A stretch of 64,000 nt of DNA from JAGVSZ01 sp963716855 (GTDB taxonomy: Bacteria; Pseudomonadota; Gammaproteobacteria; Burkholderiales; SG8-39): the NCBI GenBank assembly GCA_963716855.1, contig CAVQUV010000014.1:1-64000 (forward strand). Reading direction: 5' to 3'. The notes beneath the pieces are model-generated. The model was given only the letters and a program-made list of their open reading frames with translations, was not told where the DNA came from and did not search any database. Every line of letters begins with the position of its first letter. Positions within the stretch are counted from its first letter, which is position 1. The position numbers and the translations under genes are program-made. This document shows, one piece after another, positions 1-9,507 of the stretch.

Positions 1-26
1 TCGAACCGCCGCATGGAAGGTGTGTG

Positions 27-590
27 CTACTCGCTGCTGAGCCCAAAGAATCGGCGTAGGTGGGCACGGCCTTCCTGAAGCTCTGCGAGGCAAAGTTCTT
101 TCTTGTATCGAAGCTCGTCGACCTCCACCTTGTCCAACGCTCTCTTGACGGCCGCTAGCTCGGCTATGGCCTGTTTGTAGGTGGGCAAAGGAGCGGCACG
201 GCCCAAGCACAACATGGCCAGTGGATAGGTTGGTTGAGCATGCCTCAGAACATAGGAAGGATTTCGCGCCAGAGCTCGGAACATTGCGTCGCGCAAGTCG
301 ATGCTTGCCCCACCGCCGGAACCTGCCTTCAAGCTCAAAGCGAGATCTATCCACTGCCTTTGGCCCGAAGCGATGTTCTCGATCATCTTGGTCCATGCCG
401 CGCGGTCTTCATAGAGGCGCTGCACAGTACTCCTGGCTCCGTTCTGTTCTGCTTCGTCGAGCAGTTTGTGTGCGGCGGTCCGTACGACTTGATTAACCTC
501 TGCCGCGACCGACACCAGCGCACATGAAACGAGGCAAAGCAAGAGTGTCAGTCGTGACAGCATTCCCTGATATTGATGTGCTGAATTCAT
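27..590 (-). CDS. Secreted hypothetical protein
   Basis: A 187-residue protein of unknown function. The chosen ATG at 590 is followed by a hydrophobic stretch (about residues 10-30, LSRLTLLLCLVSCALVSVAA) that looks like a Sec signal peptide ending near AEV; a second in-frame ATG at 563 would give a shorter signal. The mature part is alpha-helical in character, with an RLYEDRAAW segment, a W/G-rich segment (IASGQRQWIDLA) and two conserved-looking cysteines late in the protein. I recall similar conserved hypothetical proteins in Burkholderiales but no function. The frame can be extended upstream to 827, but that part is the remnant of another gene. Base composition here is visibly less GC-rich than the rest of the window, which may mean transfer. 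Confidence 0.6.
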   Translation of the reverse strand: MNSAHQYQGMLSRLTLLLCLVSCALVSVAAEVNQVVRTAAHKLLDEAEQNGARSTVQRLYEDRAAWTKMIENIASGQRQWIDLALSLKAGSGGGASIDLRDAMFRALARNPSYVLRHAQPTYPLAMLCLGRAAPLPTYKQAIAELAAVKRALDKVEVDELRYKKELCLAELQEGRAHLRRFFGLSSE

Positions 591-604
591 GGCACTCGTT
601 CCAA

Positions 605-874
605 TCACTCGCGCGGCATGCCCTCCACGTGGGTCAGGTTGCGCAGCGTAAGGTCCCGGACCGGCGCTCGGCACGGCGCGATGGTGAAGCCGCAGTTGCC
701 GATCACCACGGTAGGTGAAGCCGAGGGCCACCGACGGCGAGGCGAACGGGTCCCAGGTGAGCTGCGCGTCCAAAAGCGTGTGCAAGTCGACCATGCCCGA
801 CGCGGGCACAAGCCCCTGCGCGTCCACGCGTTGCCGCCCGCCGCCCGTCCTCTTGCGATTTCGATCCGACCGTC
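605..874 (-). pseudogene. D-aminoacylase remnant, frameshifted
   Basis: Fragments of an N-acyl-D-amino-acid deacylase (amidohydrolase superfamily) lie in two alternating minus-strand frames. One frame reads VDAQGLV..GMVDLHTLLDAQ followed by TWDPFASPSVALGF; a different frame continues with VVIGNCGFTIAPCR. These match the family's N-terminal blocks around the HxH metal motif and the metal-binding Cys of GNCGF. At least two frame changes (near 712 and near 828) are needed to join them, and the HxH motif reads HTL, so a metal ligand is also lost. Only about 90 codons remain and the bulk of the enzyme is absent. It lies directly upstream of the secreted hypothetical gene. Confidence 0.7.
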
Positions 875-980
875 ATTCACCGGCCATTTGCAGGCAATCA
901 AGTTGAAAACGCAATTTGGAACAAGTATCCCAACCCCTGAGTCCACCTGATCTGCCCAGACCCGCGGGGCGCCGCTTGCC

Positions 981-1409
981 TCAGGCGAGCCGCGCGTTCA
1001 AGGTGATTTCCGCGTTCAGCAGGCGCGAGATCGGGCATCCGGCCTTGGCATCTTGCGCGGCCTTGTTGAAGGCCTCGGCGCTGGCTTTGGGCACCTTGGC
1101 CACGCAGTCCAGGTGGATCTTCGTGACCGTCGGCTTGCCATCCTTCATGTCGAAGTCGAGCGTCGCCTTGGTCTCGATGCTCTCGGGGACGAGGCTCGCC
1201 TTGCCGAGCTCGGCGGAGAATGCCATCGAGAAGCAGCCGGCGTGGGCGGCGGCGATCAGCTCTTCGGGGTTCGTGCCCTTGGCCGCCTCGAAGCGCTGCG
1301 AGAAGGTGTAGGCGGTGTTCGACAGCACGCCGCTATCGACCGACACGGTGCCCTTGCCCTCTTTGAGCCCCCCGCGCCAGACTGCGTTCGCTTTGGATTG
1401 ACGGATCAT
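981..1409 (-). CDS. osmC: OsmC family peroxiredoxin
   Basis: A 142-residue OsmC-type thiol peroxidase, expected to reduce organic hydroperoxides in the cytoplasm. The two catalytic cysteines of the family are present: Cys59 in AAHAGCFSMAFS and Cys125 in AKAGCPISRLL. Length and the N-terminal WRGGLKEGKG..S..SGVL pattern fit OsmC rather than Ohr. The ATG at 1409 is preceded by a good ribosome-binding site (AAAGGAG about 8 bases upstream on the minus strand). It is monocistronic: the next gene upstream on this strand starts far away. Confidence 0.9.
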   Translation of the reverse strand: MIRQSKANAVWRGGLKEGKGTVSVDSGVLSNTAYTFSQRFEAAKGTNPEELIAAAHAGCFSMAFSAELGKASLVPESIETKATLDFDMKDGKPTVTKIHLDCVAKVPKASAEAFNKAAQDAKAGCPISRLLNAEITLNARLA

Positions 1410-1591
1410 GCGTGGTCTCCTTTCTCTGCTTGTGGACCGCGCGAGAACCTTAGCATGACGCAGGAAAAACTCGATGGCGGCGCAGAGCCCGACAGTGCGA
1501 AGGCGGGAGAACGAACGCGTGAGATGACCTCACGTGGGACGCGGGATTGCCTGGCCACACCGCCCGCTTCGCCGCGGGCACGGCCGCAGGA

Positions 1592-2488
1592 TCAATTCGC
1601 GCAGAACCACGCCGCCGTCTCGATCGTGTTGAACTGGATCTCGACCGTGTCGGCGATGTCGCGCGCATACCCGCCGGCCATCGTCACCGCGACCGGGACG
1701 CCGGCACGCTCGCACGCCTCGAACACCAGCCGGTCGCGGTTGAGCAGCCCCTGCTTGGTCAGCGCGAGTCGGCCGAGACGGTCGTCGAGGTACGGGTCGG
1801 CGCCCGCGAGGTAGATCGCGAGATCGGGCGCGGCGCGCGCCAGCGCCTCGGCCAGCCCGCGCTCGAGCGCGTCCAGATACGCCCGGTCGCCCGTGCCGTC
1901 GGCGAGCTCGATGTCGAGATCGCCCGGCTCCTTCGCGAACGGGAAATTGTTCGCGCCGTGGATCGAGAAGGTGAAGACCGTCGGGTCGCCGCGGAAGATC
2001 GCCGCGGTCCCGTTGCCCTGGTGCACGTCGCAGTCGATGATCACCACACGCTCGACCGCGCCTTCGGCTTGCAGCGTGCGTGCCGCGATCGCGCTGTCGT
2101 TGAAGACGCAGAAGCCTTCGCCGCGGTCGCGGAAGGCGTGATGCGTTCCGCCGGCGAGATTCGCCGCGGTGCCGTCGCGAAGCGCCGCGCGCGCCGCGGC
2201 GATCGTCGCCCCGCTCGTGCGCCGGGACCGCTCCACCAGCTGCGGCGTCCAGGGAAACCCGATCGCGCGCTGCTCGCGCGTGCTCAGGCTTCCGGTGACC
2301 ACGCGCTCCAGGTATGCAGGACAGTGTGCCCGCGTGACCTCGTCGTCGCGTGCCGCGTCGGGCACCCGGCAACCCGCCGCGTACTCGCTCGACAGCACGC
2401 GCTCGCGCAGCGCCGCGTACTTGCTCATCGGAAACCGATGCCCGGCCGGCAGCGGCAGGACGAAATGGTCGGAGTAGTAGATCCGCAC
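1592..2488 (-). CDS. Histone deacetylase family amidohydrolase
   Basis: A 298-residue zinc amidohydrolase of the arginase/deacetylase fold, related to bacterial HDAC-like and acetylpolyamine deacetylases. The active-site signature is complete: the His pair in GGTHHAFRDRGEGFCVFND (His116, His117), the zinc ligands Asp154 and His156 in IDCDVHQGNG, and Asp231 in LAGADPYLDDRLG; the late GGY motif (MAGGYARD) supplies the glycine-rich loop. Bacterial members deacetylate small amides or lysines; the substrate cannot be told from sequence. It lies 16 bases after the stop of htpG on the same strand, so the two may be cotranscribed. Confidence 0.88.
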   Translation of the reverse strand: MRIYYSDHFVLPLPAGHRFPMSKYAALRERVLSSEYAAGCRVPDAARDDEVTRAHCPAYLERVVTGSLSTREQRAIGFPWTPQLVERSRRTSGATIAAARAALRDGTAANLAGGTHHAFRDRGEGFCVFNDSAIAARTLQAEGAVERVVIIDCDVHQGNGTAAIFRGDPTVFTFSIHGANNFPFAKEPGDLDIELADGTGDRAYLDALERGLAEALARAAPDLAIYLAGADPYLDDRLGRLALTKQGLLNRDRLVFEACERAGVPVAVTMAGGYARDIADTVEIQFNTIETAAWFCAN

Positions 2489-2504
2489 CGCCCGATCTTA
2501 GCGT

Positions 2505-4436
<1,932 letters not shown>

Positions 4437-4518
4437 CGTGCGGTGTCCCCCTTGTCGTACCGGCGGGGCGCATATTGGGGCGCCGCGGCCCGTGGTCAAG
4501 ACCCTTCCGCCGCTCCGG

Positions 4519-4526
4519 TAGAATCG
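4519..4526 (+). promoter_or_regulatory. Putative -10 element (TAGAATCG) before azlC
   Basis: TAGAAT followed by CGG, 27 bases before the proposed azlC start. The same TAGAATCG word stands before metY, yhbY and ftsH. No good -35 hexamer is seen 16-18 bases upstream. Confidence 0.45.
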
Positions 4527-4552
4527 GCCGGCCCCGACGCCACCCCCGTCCG

Positions 4553-5236
4553 TTGCCCCGCCCCAGTTCGTTTCCCCAAGGCGCCCGCGCCGTGCTCCCG
4601 GTGCTGCCCGGCGTCGCCACCTTCGGTGTCATCAGCGGCGTGGCGATGATCGGCAGCGGCATGACGCCGTTCGCCGCGATGGCGATGTCGGTCGCGACCT
4701 ACGCCGGGACGGCGCAGCTCGCCGCCCTGCAGCTCCAGGCGGCCGGCGCGCCGCTGATGGTGATCTTCTTCGCCGCGCTGGTCCTCAACCTGCGCTTCGC
4801 GCTCTACAGCCTGTCGATGGCGCCGCACTTCCGGTCGAGCACGACGCCGCGCAAGTGGCTTTACTCCTACCTGCTTTCGGACAACGGTTACGCGCATTTC
4901 ATCACCCGCTACGCCTCGCATCCGGACGAGACGGGCAAGGTGGGGTACTACCTCGGCGCGTGCGCGGCGATCTGGACGGTCTGGCAGACATCCACCGCGA
5001 TCGGCGTCGCGGTTGGCGCCGGCATCCCGGCCGCGTGGCGCCTCGAGTTCACCGTGACGCTCACCTTCTTCGCGCTCGGCATCTCGGTCATCCGCGACAA
5101 GGCGCTGGCGGTCGCGGCCGCGACCGCGGCGGTCACCGCCGTCCTGGCGATGGGCCTGCCCTACCGGCTCGGGCTGATCGTCGCGGCGGCCGCCGGAATC
5201 GCCGCGGGCATGGTTTCGGAGCGATGGACCCGCTGA
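4553..5236 (+). CDS. azlC: AzlC family branched-chain amino acid exporter, large subunit
   Basis: The inner-membrane large subunit of the AzlCD (LIV-E) branched-chain amino acid export pair. The N-terminal family block is visible (LPVLPGVATFGVISGVAMIG), with MSVATYAGTAQLAALQL and NLRFALYSLSMAPHF typical of AzlC, and several hydrophobic helices. No ATG is available. A TTG at 4553 gives 227 residues, close to family length; a TTG at 4475 would add a basic, low-complexity extension and is less likely. The stop overlaps the azlD start by 13 bases. Confidence 0.85.
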   Translation: MPRPSSFPQGARAVLPVLPGVATFGVISGVAMIGSGMTPFAAMAMSVATYAGTAQLAALQLQAAGAPLMVIFFAALVLNLRFALYSLSMAPHFRSSTTPRKWLYSYLLSDNGYAHFITRYASHPDETGKVGYYLGACAAIWTVWQTSTAIGVAVGAGIPAAWRLEFTVTLTFFALGISVIRDKALAVAAATAAVTAVLAMGLPYRLGLIVAAAAGIAAGMVSERWTR

Positions 5237-5550
5237 CGACCTGGCTGCTGATCGCAGCGCTCGCGGTGTCGAGCATCGCGACCCGTGGCGCATTTATCCT
5301 GTTCCTGGCACGTCTGCCCATTCCTGCTGCAGTGCAGCGCGGGCTGCGCTTCGTCCCGGCGGCGGTCTTTGCGGCGCTGGTCATTCCGGACATCGCCTTT
5401 GCCGGCGGCGTCCTGAGCCTGGGGATCGACAACCCGAAGCTCGTGGCCGCGCTCGTGGCGGGGCCGGTGGCATGGCGGACCCGCAACACCCTGGCGACGA
5501 TCGTCGCGGGGATGCTCGCGCTCCACCTGGCGGAACGGTTCCTGGTTTAG
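5224..5550 (+). CDS. azlD: AzlD family branched-chain amino acid exporter, small subunit
   Basis: A 108-residue membrane protein with about four hydrophobic helices, the small partner of AzlC. Family features include the TRGAFILFLARLP segment and LRFVPAAVFAALVIPDIAF. The ATG at 5224 lies inside the last codons of azlC (13-base overlap), the usual arrangement of this pair. After its stop the next 120 bases hold a TACAAT -10-like element at 5631-5636, a candidate promoter for the M16 peptidase gene. Confidence 0.9.
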   Translation: MDPLTTWLLIAALAVSSIATRGAFILFLARLPIPAAVQRGLRFVPAAVFAALVIPDIAFAGGVLSLGIDNPKLVAALVAGPVAWRTRNTLATIVAGMLALHLAERFLV

Positions 5551-5672
5551 GGACATTGTTCGGGAACCGTCCGACGCAAAATCGATCTCAGGCTGTAAGC
5601 CAATCCCGGTACCGGCCCCCGGATGGCCGGTACAATTCGCGGCCGTCACTTCCCGAACCGAGGTCCCGACCG

Positions 5673-8420
5673 ATGCGGTGGTTCCCACCGGCGCTCGTCG
5701 CCGTACTGCTTCTCCTCGCCGGTGCCGCCGCCCAGGCGACCCCGACGCCGCTGCCGGCGGGCGTCGCGCGCGGGCCCTCGCTCGCCGGCATCAGCGAGTA
5801 TCAGTTCCCGAACGGGCTGAAGGTCCTGCTGCTGCCGGACCGATCCCAGGAAACGATCACTGTAAACGTGACCTATCTGGTCGGCTCCCGCCACGAAGGC
5901 TACGGCGAGCGCGGCATGGCGCACCTGCTCGAGCACCTGGTGTTCAAGGGCACGCCGAAGTACCCCCATCCCAAGAGCGAGTTCGTGAAGCACGGCGTCC
6001 GCTACAACGGTACGACGTCTTTCGATCGCACGAACTACTTCGGGACGTTTCCCGCCCGGCCGGAGCTCCTCGAGCTGATGCTCGACCTGGAGGCCGACCG
6101 GATGGTCAACTCGCGCATCTCGAAGGCCGACCTCGACAGCGAGATGACGGTCGTGCGGAACGAGTTCGAGTCGGGCGAGAACAGCCCGATCGGGCTGTTG
6201 CGCGACCGGATGAACGGCACCGCCTACCTCTGGCACAACTACGGTCGCTCGGTGATCGGCACGCTGTCGGACATCGAGAACGTGCCGATCGAGCGACTGC
6301 AGGCGTTCTACCGCACCTACTACCAGCCGGACAACGCGGTGGTCCTCATCGCCGGCAAGTTCGACGAGGCGCGCGCCCTCGAGGCGGTGGCGCGGACTTT
6401 CGGCCAGCTGCCCCGTCCGAAGCGCACCCTGCGCGCGACCTACACGGAGGAGCCGCCCCAGGACGGGGAGCGGACGGTCGTCCTGCGACGCATCGGCGAC
6501 GTCCAGATCGTCGCCTCGATGTACCACATCCCGCCCGGTTCGCACCCGGACTTCGTCCCGGTGGATCTCCTCACGCAGATCCTCATCGCGCAGCCGTCCG
6601 GGCGGCTCCACAAGGCGCTCGTCGAGAGCGGCAAGGCGACCGTCGCGTTCGGCGCGGAGCGCCAGACGCGCGAGGCCGGCTCGGTCTACTTCGGCGCGAG
6701 CGTCGCCAAGACCCTGCCGCTCGATGCCGCACGCGAGACGCTGCTCGCGACCGTGGAGGGCTTCGCCGCGCGCCCGGTCACCGACGAGGAGCTGGAACGC
6801 GCGCGCACCAAGATCAAGAACGACATCGAGCAGCTCCTCACCAACTCCCGCAGCCTCGCGCTCACCCTGTCGGAGTTCGTGGCGATGGGCGACTGGCGGC
6901 TGCTGTTCTGGTATCGCGACCGCCTCCAGAGCGTCACGCGCGATGACGTGCAGCGCGTGGCGACGACCTTCCTCAAGCCCGCCAACCGGACGCTGGGGCT
7001 GTTCTACCCGTCGGCCCAGCCCGAGCGCGTGGCGGTGCCGCGCCCGCCCGACGTCGCAGCCATGCTCAAGGACTTGAACGGCGGCACCGACGTCGCCGTG
7101 GGCGAGGTGTTCGATCCGACGCCCGAGAACATCGAAGCGCGCGTCATCCGGCGCACGCTGCCGTCGGGGATGCAGCTCGTGATGCTGCCGAAGAAGACGC
7201 GCGGCGGCACCGTGTTCGCGCAGCTCGGCCTGCGCTGGGGCGACGAGCAGTCGAAGGCGAACCGCGGGACGGCCTGCTCGCTCGCGGGCTCGATGCTCTC
7301 GCGCGGGACGGCGAAGCGCACGCGCGAGCAGTTGCGCGACGACCTCGACAAGATCCGGGCGAACGTGGGCGTGTCGAGCGAGGGCGCGTCGATCGACACG
7401 ATCCGCGCAAACCTGTCGGGCGCGCTCTCGATCGCGGCCGAGATGCTGCGCCAGCCGTCGTTCCCCGAGAAGGAGTTCGACCAGGTGAAGCGCCAGACGC
7501 TCACCGCCATCGACACCCAGCGCGCCGACCCGCAGTCGCTCGCGAGCCTCTCGATCGGCCGGCACCTGAACCCCTACCCGCCCGAGCACTGGCTGTACAC
7601 CCCGACCCTCGAGGAGCGCACGGCGCGCACCCGCGCGGCCACGATCGAGGAGGCCCGTCGCTGCCACACCGATCTCGTCGGCGCCTCCCACAGCGAGCTC
7701 GTGGTCGTCGGCGACTTCGACCCGGACGAGGTCACCCGGGTGGCCGAGAAGCTGTTCGGCGACTGGAAGAGCCCGGCCCCCTACAAGCGCATCCCGAGCC
7801 GCCACTTCCAGGTGCCCGCGGTGGATCGGACCATCGAGACCCCGGACAAGGCGAACGCGGTCTACCGCGCCGGACTGAACCTGAAGCTGCGCGACGACCA
7901 CCCGGATTTCCCCGCGCTGGTCCTCGGCAACTATCTTCTCGGCGGGACCTCCGACGCGCGCCTGCCGCGGCGCATCCGCGAGAAGGAAGGACTCTCCTAC
8001 AGCGTCGGCTCGTGGCTCAACGCCAGCGCGCTCGACGAGGCCGGCGAGTTCGGCGTCTACGCCATCTACGCGCCGCAGAACCGTGCGCGGCTCGAACAGG
8101 CGGTGCGCGAGGAGGTCGCGCGCGCGCTGTCCGAAGGGTTCACGAAGAGCGAGTTCGAGAACGCGCGCAAGGGGCTGCTGGAGGCGCGCAAGGTCGCGCG
8201 CAACTCCGACTCCGGACTCGCGTCCCGCCTGCTCTCCTACGCGGTCGTCGGGCGGACGTTCGCGTGGGACAAGGCGCTGGAAGCCCGGATCGCGACCCTC
8301 ACGCCCGACGAAGTGCGCGACGCGCTGCGCCGGCACCTCAAGCTCGACGATCTCTCGACCGTCAAAGCCGGCGACTTCAACAAGATCACCGCGAAGGCGG
8401 CCGAGGCGAAACCCAACTGA
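5673..8420 (+). CDS. M16 family zinc metallopeptidase, two-domain, secreted
   Basis: A 915-residue pitrilysin-family peptidase with a Sec signal peptide (residues 1-21, hydrophobic core ALVAVLLLLAGAAAQA), so periplasmic. The inverted zinc motif HLLEH is at 84-88 (GMAHLLEHLVFKGT), with the distal Glu in the ELMLDLEADRMVN..TVVRNEFESGEN block. A second M16-like half begins after about residue 480 and lacks HxxEH, as in family members where the C-terminal half is structural. The frame could extend to 5472 but the ATG at 5673 starts the signal peptide. Substrate unknown; PqqL-like peptide degradation is a reasonable guess. Confidence 0.9.
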   Translation: MRWFPPALVAVLLLLAGAAAQATPTPLPAGVARGPSLAGISEYQFPNGLKVLLLPDRSQETITVNVTYLVGSRHEGYGERGMAHLLEHLVFKGTPKYPHPKSEFVKHGVRYNGTTSFDRTNYFGTFPARPELLELMLDLEADRMVNSRISKADLDSEMTVVRNEFESGENSPIGLLRDRMNGTAYLWHNYGRSVIGTLSDIENVPIERLQAFYRTYYQPDNAVVLIAGKFDEARALEAVARTFGQLPRPKRTLRATYTEEPPQDGERTVVLRRIGDVQIVASMYHIPPGSHPDFVPVDLLTQILIAQPSGRLHKALVESGKATVAFGAERQTREAGSVYFGASVAKTLPLDAARETLLATVEGFAARPVTDEELERARTKIKNDIEQLLTNSRSLALTLSEFVAMGDWRLLFWYRDRLQSVTRDDVQRVATTFLKPANRTLGLFYPSAQPERVAVPRPPDVAAMLKDLNGGTDVAVGEVFDPTPENIEARVIRRTLPSGMQLVMLPKKTRGGTVFAQLGLRWGDEQSKANRGTACSLAGSMLSRGTAKRTREQLRDDLDKIRANVGVSSEGASIDTIRANLSGALSIAAEMLRQPSFPEKEFDQVKRQTLTAIDTQRADPQSLASLSIGRHLNPYPPEHWLYTPTLEERTARTRAATIEEARRCHTDLVGASHSELVVVGDFDPDEVTRVAEKLFGDWKSPAPYKRIPSRHFQVPAVDRTIETPDKANAVYRAGLNLKLRDDHPDFPALVLGNYLLGGTSDARLPRRIREKEGLSYSVGSWLNASALDEAGEFGVYAIYAPQNRARLEQAVREEVARALSEGFTKSEFENARKGLLEARKVARNSDSGLASRLLSYAVVGRTFAWDKALEARIATLTPDEVRDALRRHLKLDDLSTVKAGDFNKITAKAAEAKPN

Positions 8421-8426
8421 AGCGGT

Positions 8427-8987
8427 TCACTCGATGAGGTCGTAGCGGATCGCCACGACCTCGATCGCTTCCGCGCCCGCGGGGGTACGGACGGTCACGA
8501 CCTCCCCCTCGCGCGCCTTGAGCAGTGCCTTCGCGATCGGCGCGATCCACGACACCCGCCCGTGCGCCGGATCGACCTCGTCCATGCCGACGATGCGGAT
8601 CGTCCGCTCGGCGCCGGCGCGATCGCGGTAGGTCACCGTCGCGCCGAAGAACACCCGGTCGTGGTCCTGCCCCGCGTTGTCCACGACCTCGGCCATCTCC
8701 AGCCGCTTCGAGAGGAACCGGATGCGCCGGTCGACCTCGCGCAGCCGGCGCTTGCCGTAGATGTAGTCGGCGTTCTCGGAGCGATCGCCGTTGGAGGCCG
8801 CCCAGGCGATCGTCTCGATGAGCTTCGGACGCTCCACCTCCCAGAGCTGCGCGAACTCCTCCCGCAGCCGGCGGTAACCGGCAGGCGTGATGTAGTTCTT
8901 CGCGCCGGCGGGCAGGCCCTGCGCCGCATCGGGCTCGAGCGCCTCCTCCGGTGCGTCGTCGCTTTCCTTTGTGAACGCCTTGCTCAT
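8427..8987 (-). CDS. greB: Transcription elongation factor GreB
   Basis: A 186-residue Gre factor that stimulates RNA polymerase to cleave backtracked transcripts. The N-terminal coiled-coil is seen in YITPAGYRRLREEFAQLWEV, with the acidic tip region SNGDRSENADYIYGKRRLREVD, whose Y-GKRRLRE form separates GreB from GreA. The C-terminal FKBP-like domain ends with LLKAREGEVVTVRTPAGAEA. The ATG at 8987 gives the family's MSKAFTKE start. No Shine-Dalgarno is visible; a TATGAT hexamer lies only 6 bases upstream on the minus strand, so the mRNA could be leaderless. A greA paralogue lies at 47.3 kb. Confidence 0.95.
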   Translation of the reverse strand: MSKAFTKESDDAPEEALEPDAAQGLPAGAKNYITPAGYRRLREEFAQLWEVERPKLIETIAWAASNGDRSENADYIYGKRRLREVDRRIRFLSKRLEMAEVVDNAGQDHDRVFFGATVTYRDRAGAERTIRIVGMDEVDPAHGRVSWIAPIAKALLKAREGEVVTVRTPAGAEAIEVVAIRYDLIE

Positions 8988-9031
8988 GGCGCAATCATAG
9001 GCTCGCCGCGCCCGTGGAGCAGCCCGACGGC

Positions 9032-9229
9032 GCCGACATCGGTCGGCAATGGGATCCGACCCGGCGAGGGTGGCCTCGCACCGGGCGTCGGTCCCGGGAA
9101 CCATTTGCCCCGGGCGATGGACTAATGGGGGTGAGCGCCAGGCGAAGGGGCGCTCGATGCTCCTCTGACTCAGTCACTCCTCCCCCTTCCGACTGGGTCA
9201 CTCGCGCCCGCGCGGCAATGCGCGGGCGC
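9032..9229 (+). ncRNA. Candidate structured small RNA between greB and metY
   Basis: The gap between divergent greB and metY holds a run of perfect or near-perfect hairpins in one direction: 9032-9047 (GCCGAC/GTCGGC), 9056-9091 (CCGAC-CCGG-CGAGG paired with CCTCG-CCGG-GTCGG), 9093-9114 (CCCGGG twice), 9133-9155 (GAGCGCC/GGCGCTC), then a 10-bp terminator stem with eight T. No gene ends before this terminator on the plus strand, so it should close a transcript that begins here. It does not match the 6S, 4.5S, tmRNA or RNase P signatures I know, nor a familiar riboswitch core. It could be a free sRNA or an attenuated metY leader. No clear promoter was found. Confidence 0.4.
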
Positions 9230-9237
9230 TTTTTTTT
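9204..9237 (+). terminator. Strong intrinsic terminator
   Basis: A perfect 10-bp stem GCGCCCGCGC / GCGCGGGCGC with a 6-base loop, followed directly by eight T (9230-9237). It faces rightward and stands about 270 bases upstream of metY. Confidence 0.85.
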
Positions 9238-9269
9238 GCGCGCCGCACGACCGCGCATCCTCGGCGCGA

Positions 9270-9472
9270 GCACCCGATCGGCGCGCTGCCCCCATCTCCC
9301 CCGGCCCCTCTTCCCCAAAATCGGGGAAGAGGGGAGACCGCGCGCTTGCCGATCGACCGGGCACCGCATTCCATATTCGCGCGGTGCCCTGCGAACCCGG
9401 CACCCGATCGGCGCGCCGCCCCCATCTCCCCCATCCCCTTTTCCCAAGCGCGGGGAAGAGGGGAGAACGCGC
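9270..9472. repeat. Two copies of a 75-bp hairpin-bearing intergenic repeat
   Basis: Two imperfect direct copies (9270-9344 and 9400-9472) share GCACCCGATCGGCGCG, then CCCCCATCTCCCCC, then a palindrome. In copy one the palindrome is a perfect 12-bp stem, CCCCTCTTCCCC / GGGGAAGAGGGG (9305-9334); copy two is nearly the same. They are separated by 55 bases. This looks like a dispersed REP-type element of the genome and lies just before the metY promoter. Confidence 0.8.
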
Positions 9473-9478
9473 CCCGGC

Positions 9479-9486
9479 TAGAATCG
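9479..9486 (+). promoter_or_regulatory. Putative -10 element (TAGAATCG) before metY
   Basis: TAGAATCG 22 bases before the metY ATG, identical to the word before azlC, yhbY and ftsH. It sits immediately after the second repeat copy. No convincing -35 hexamer. Confidence 0.45.
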
Positions 9487-9507
9487 GCCCTCCCCCGCGG
9501 AGGCCCG

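Noticed and set aside
4475..4552. Upstream extension of azlC to the TTG at 4475
   Set aside because: The extra 26 residues are Arg/Pro/Gly-rich, unlike the family, and would overlap the promoter-like TAGAATCG.
9130..9170. Glycine riboswitch core, prompted by GCCAGGCGAAGGGGCGC
   Set aside because: The other conserved glycine-aptamer segments are missing, and the segment forms a simple hairpin.
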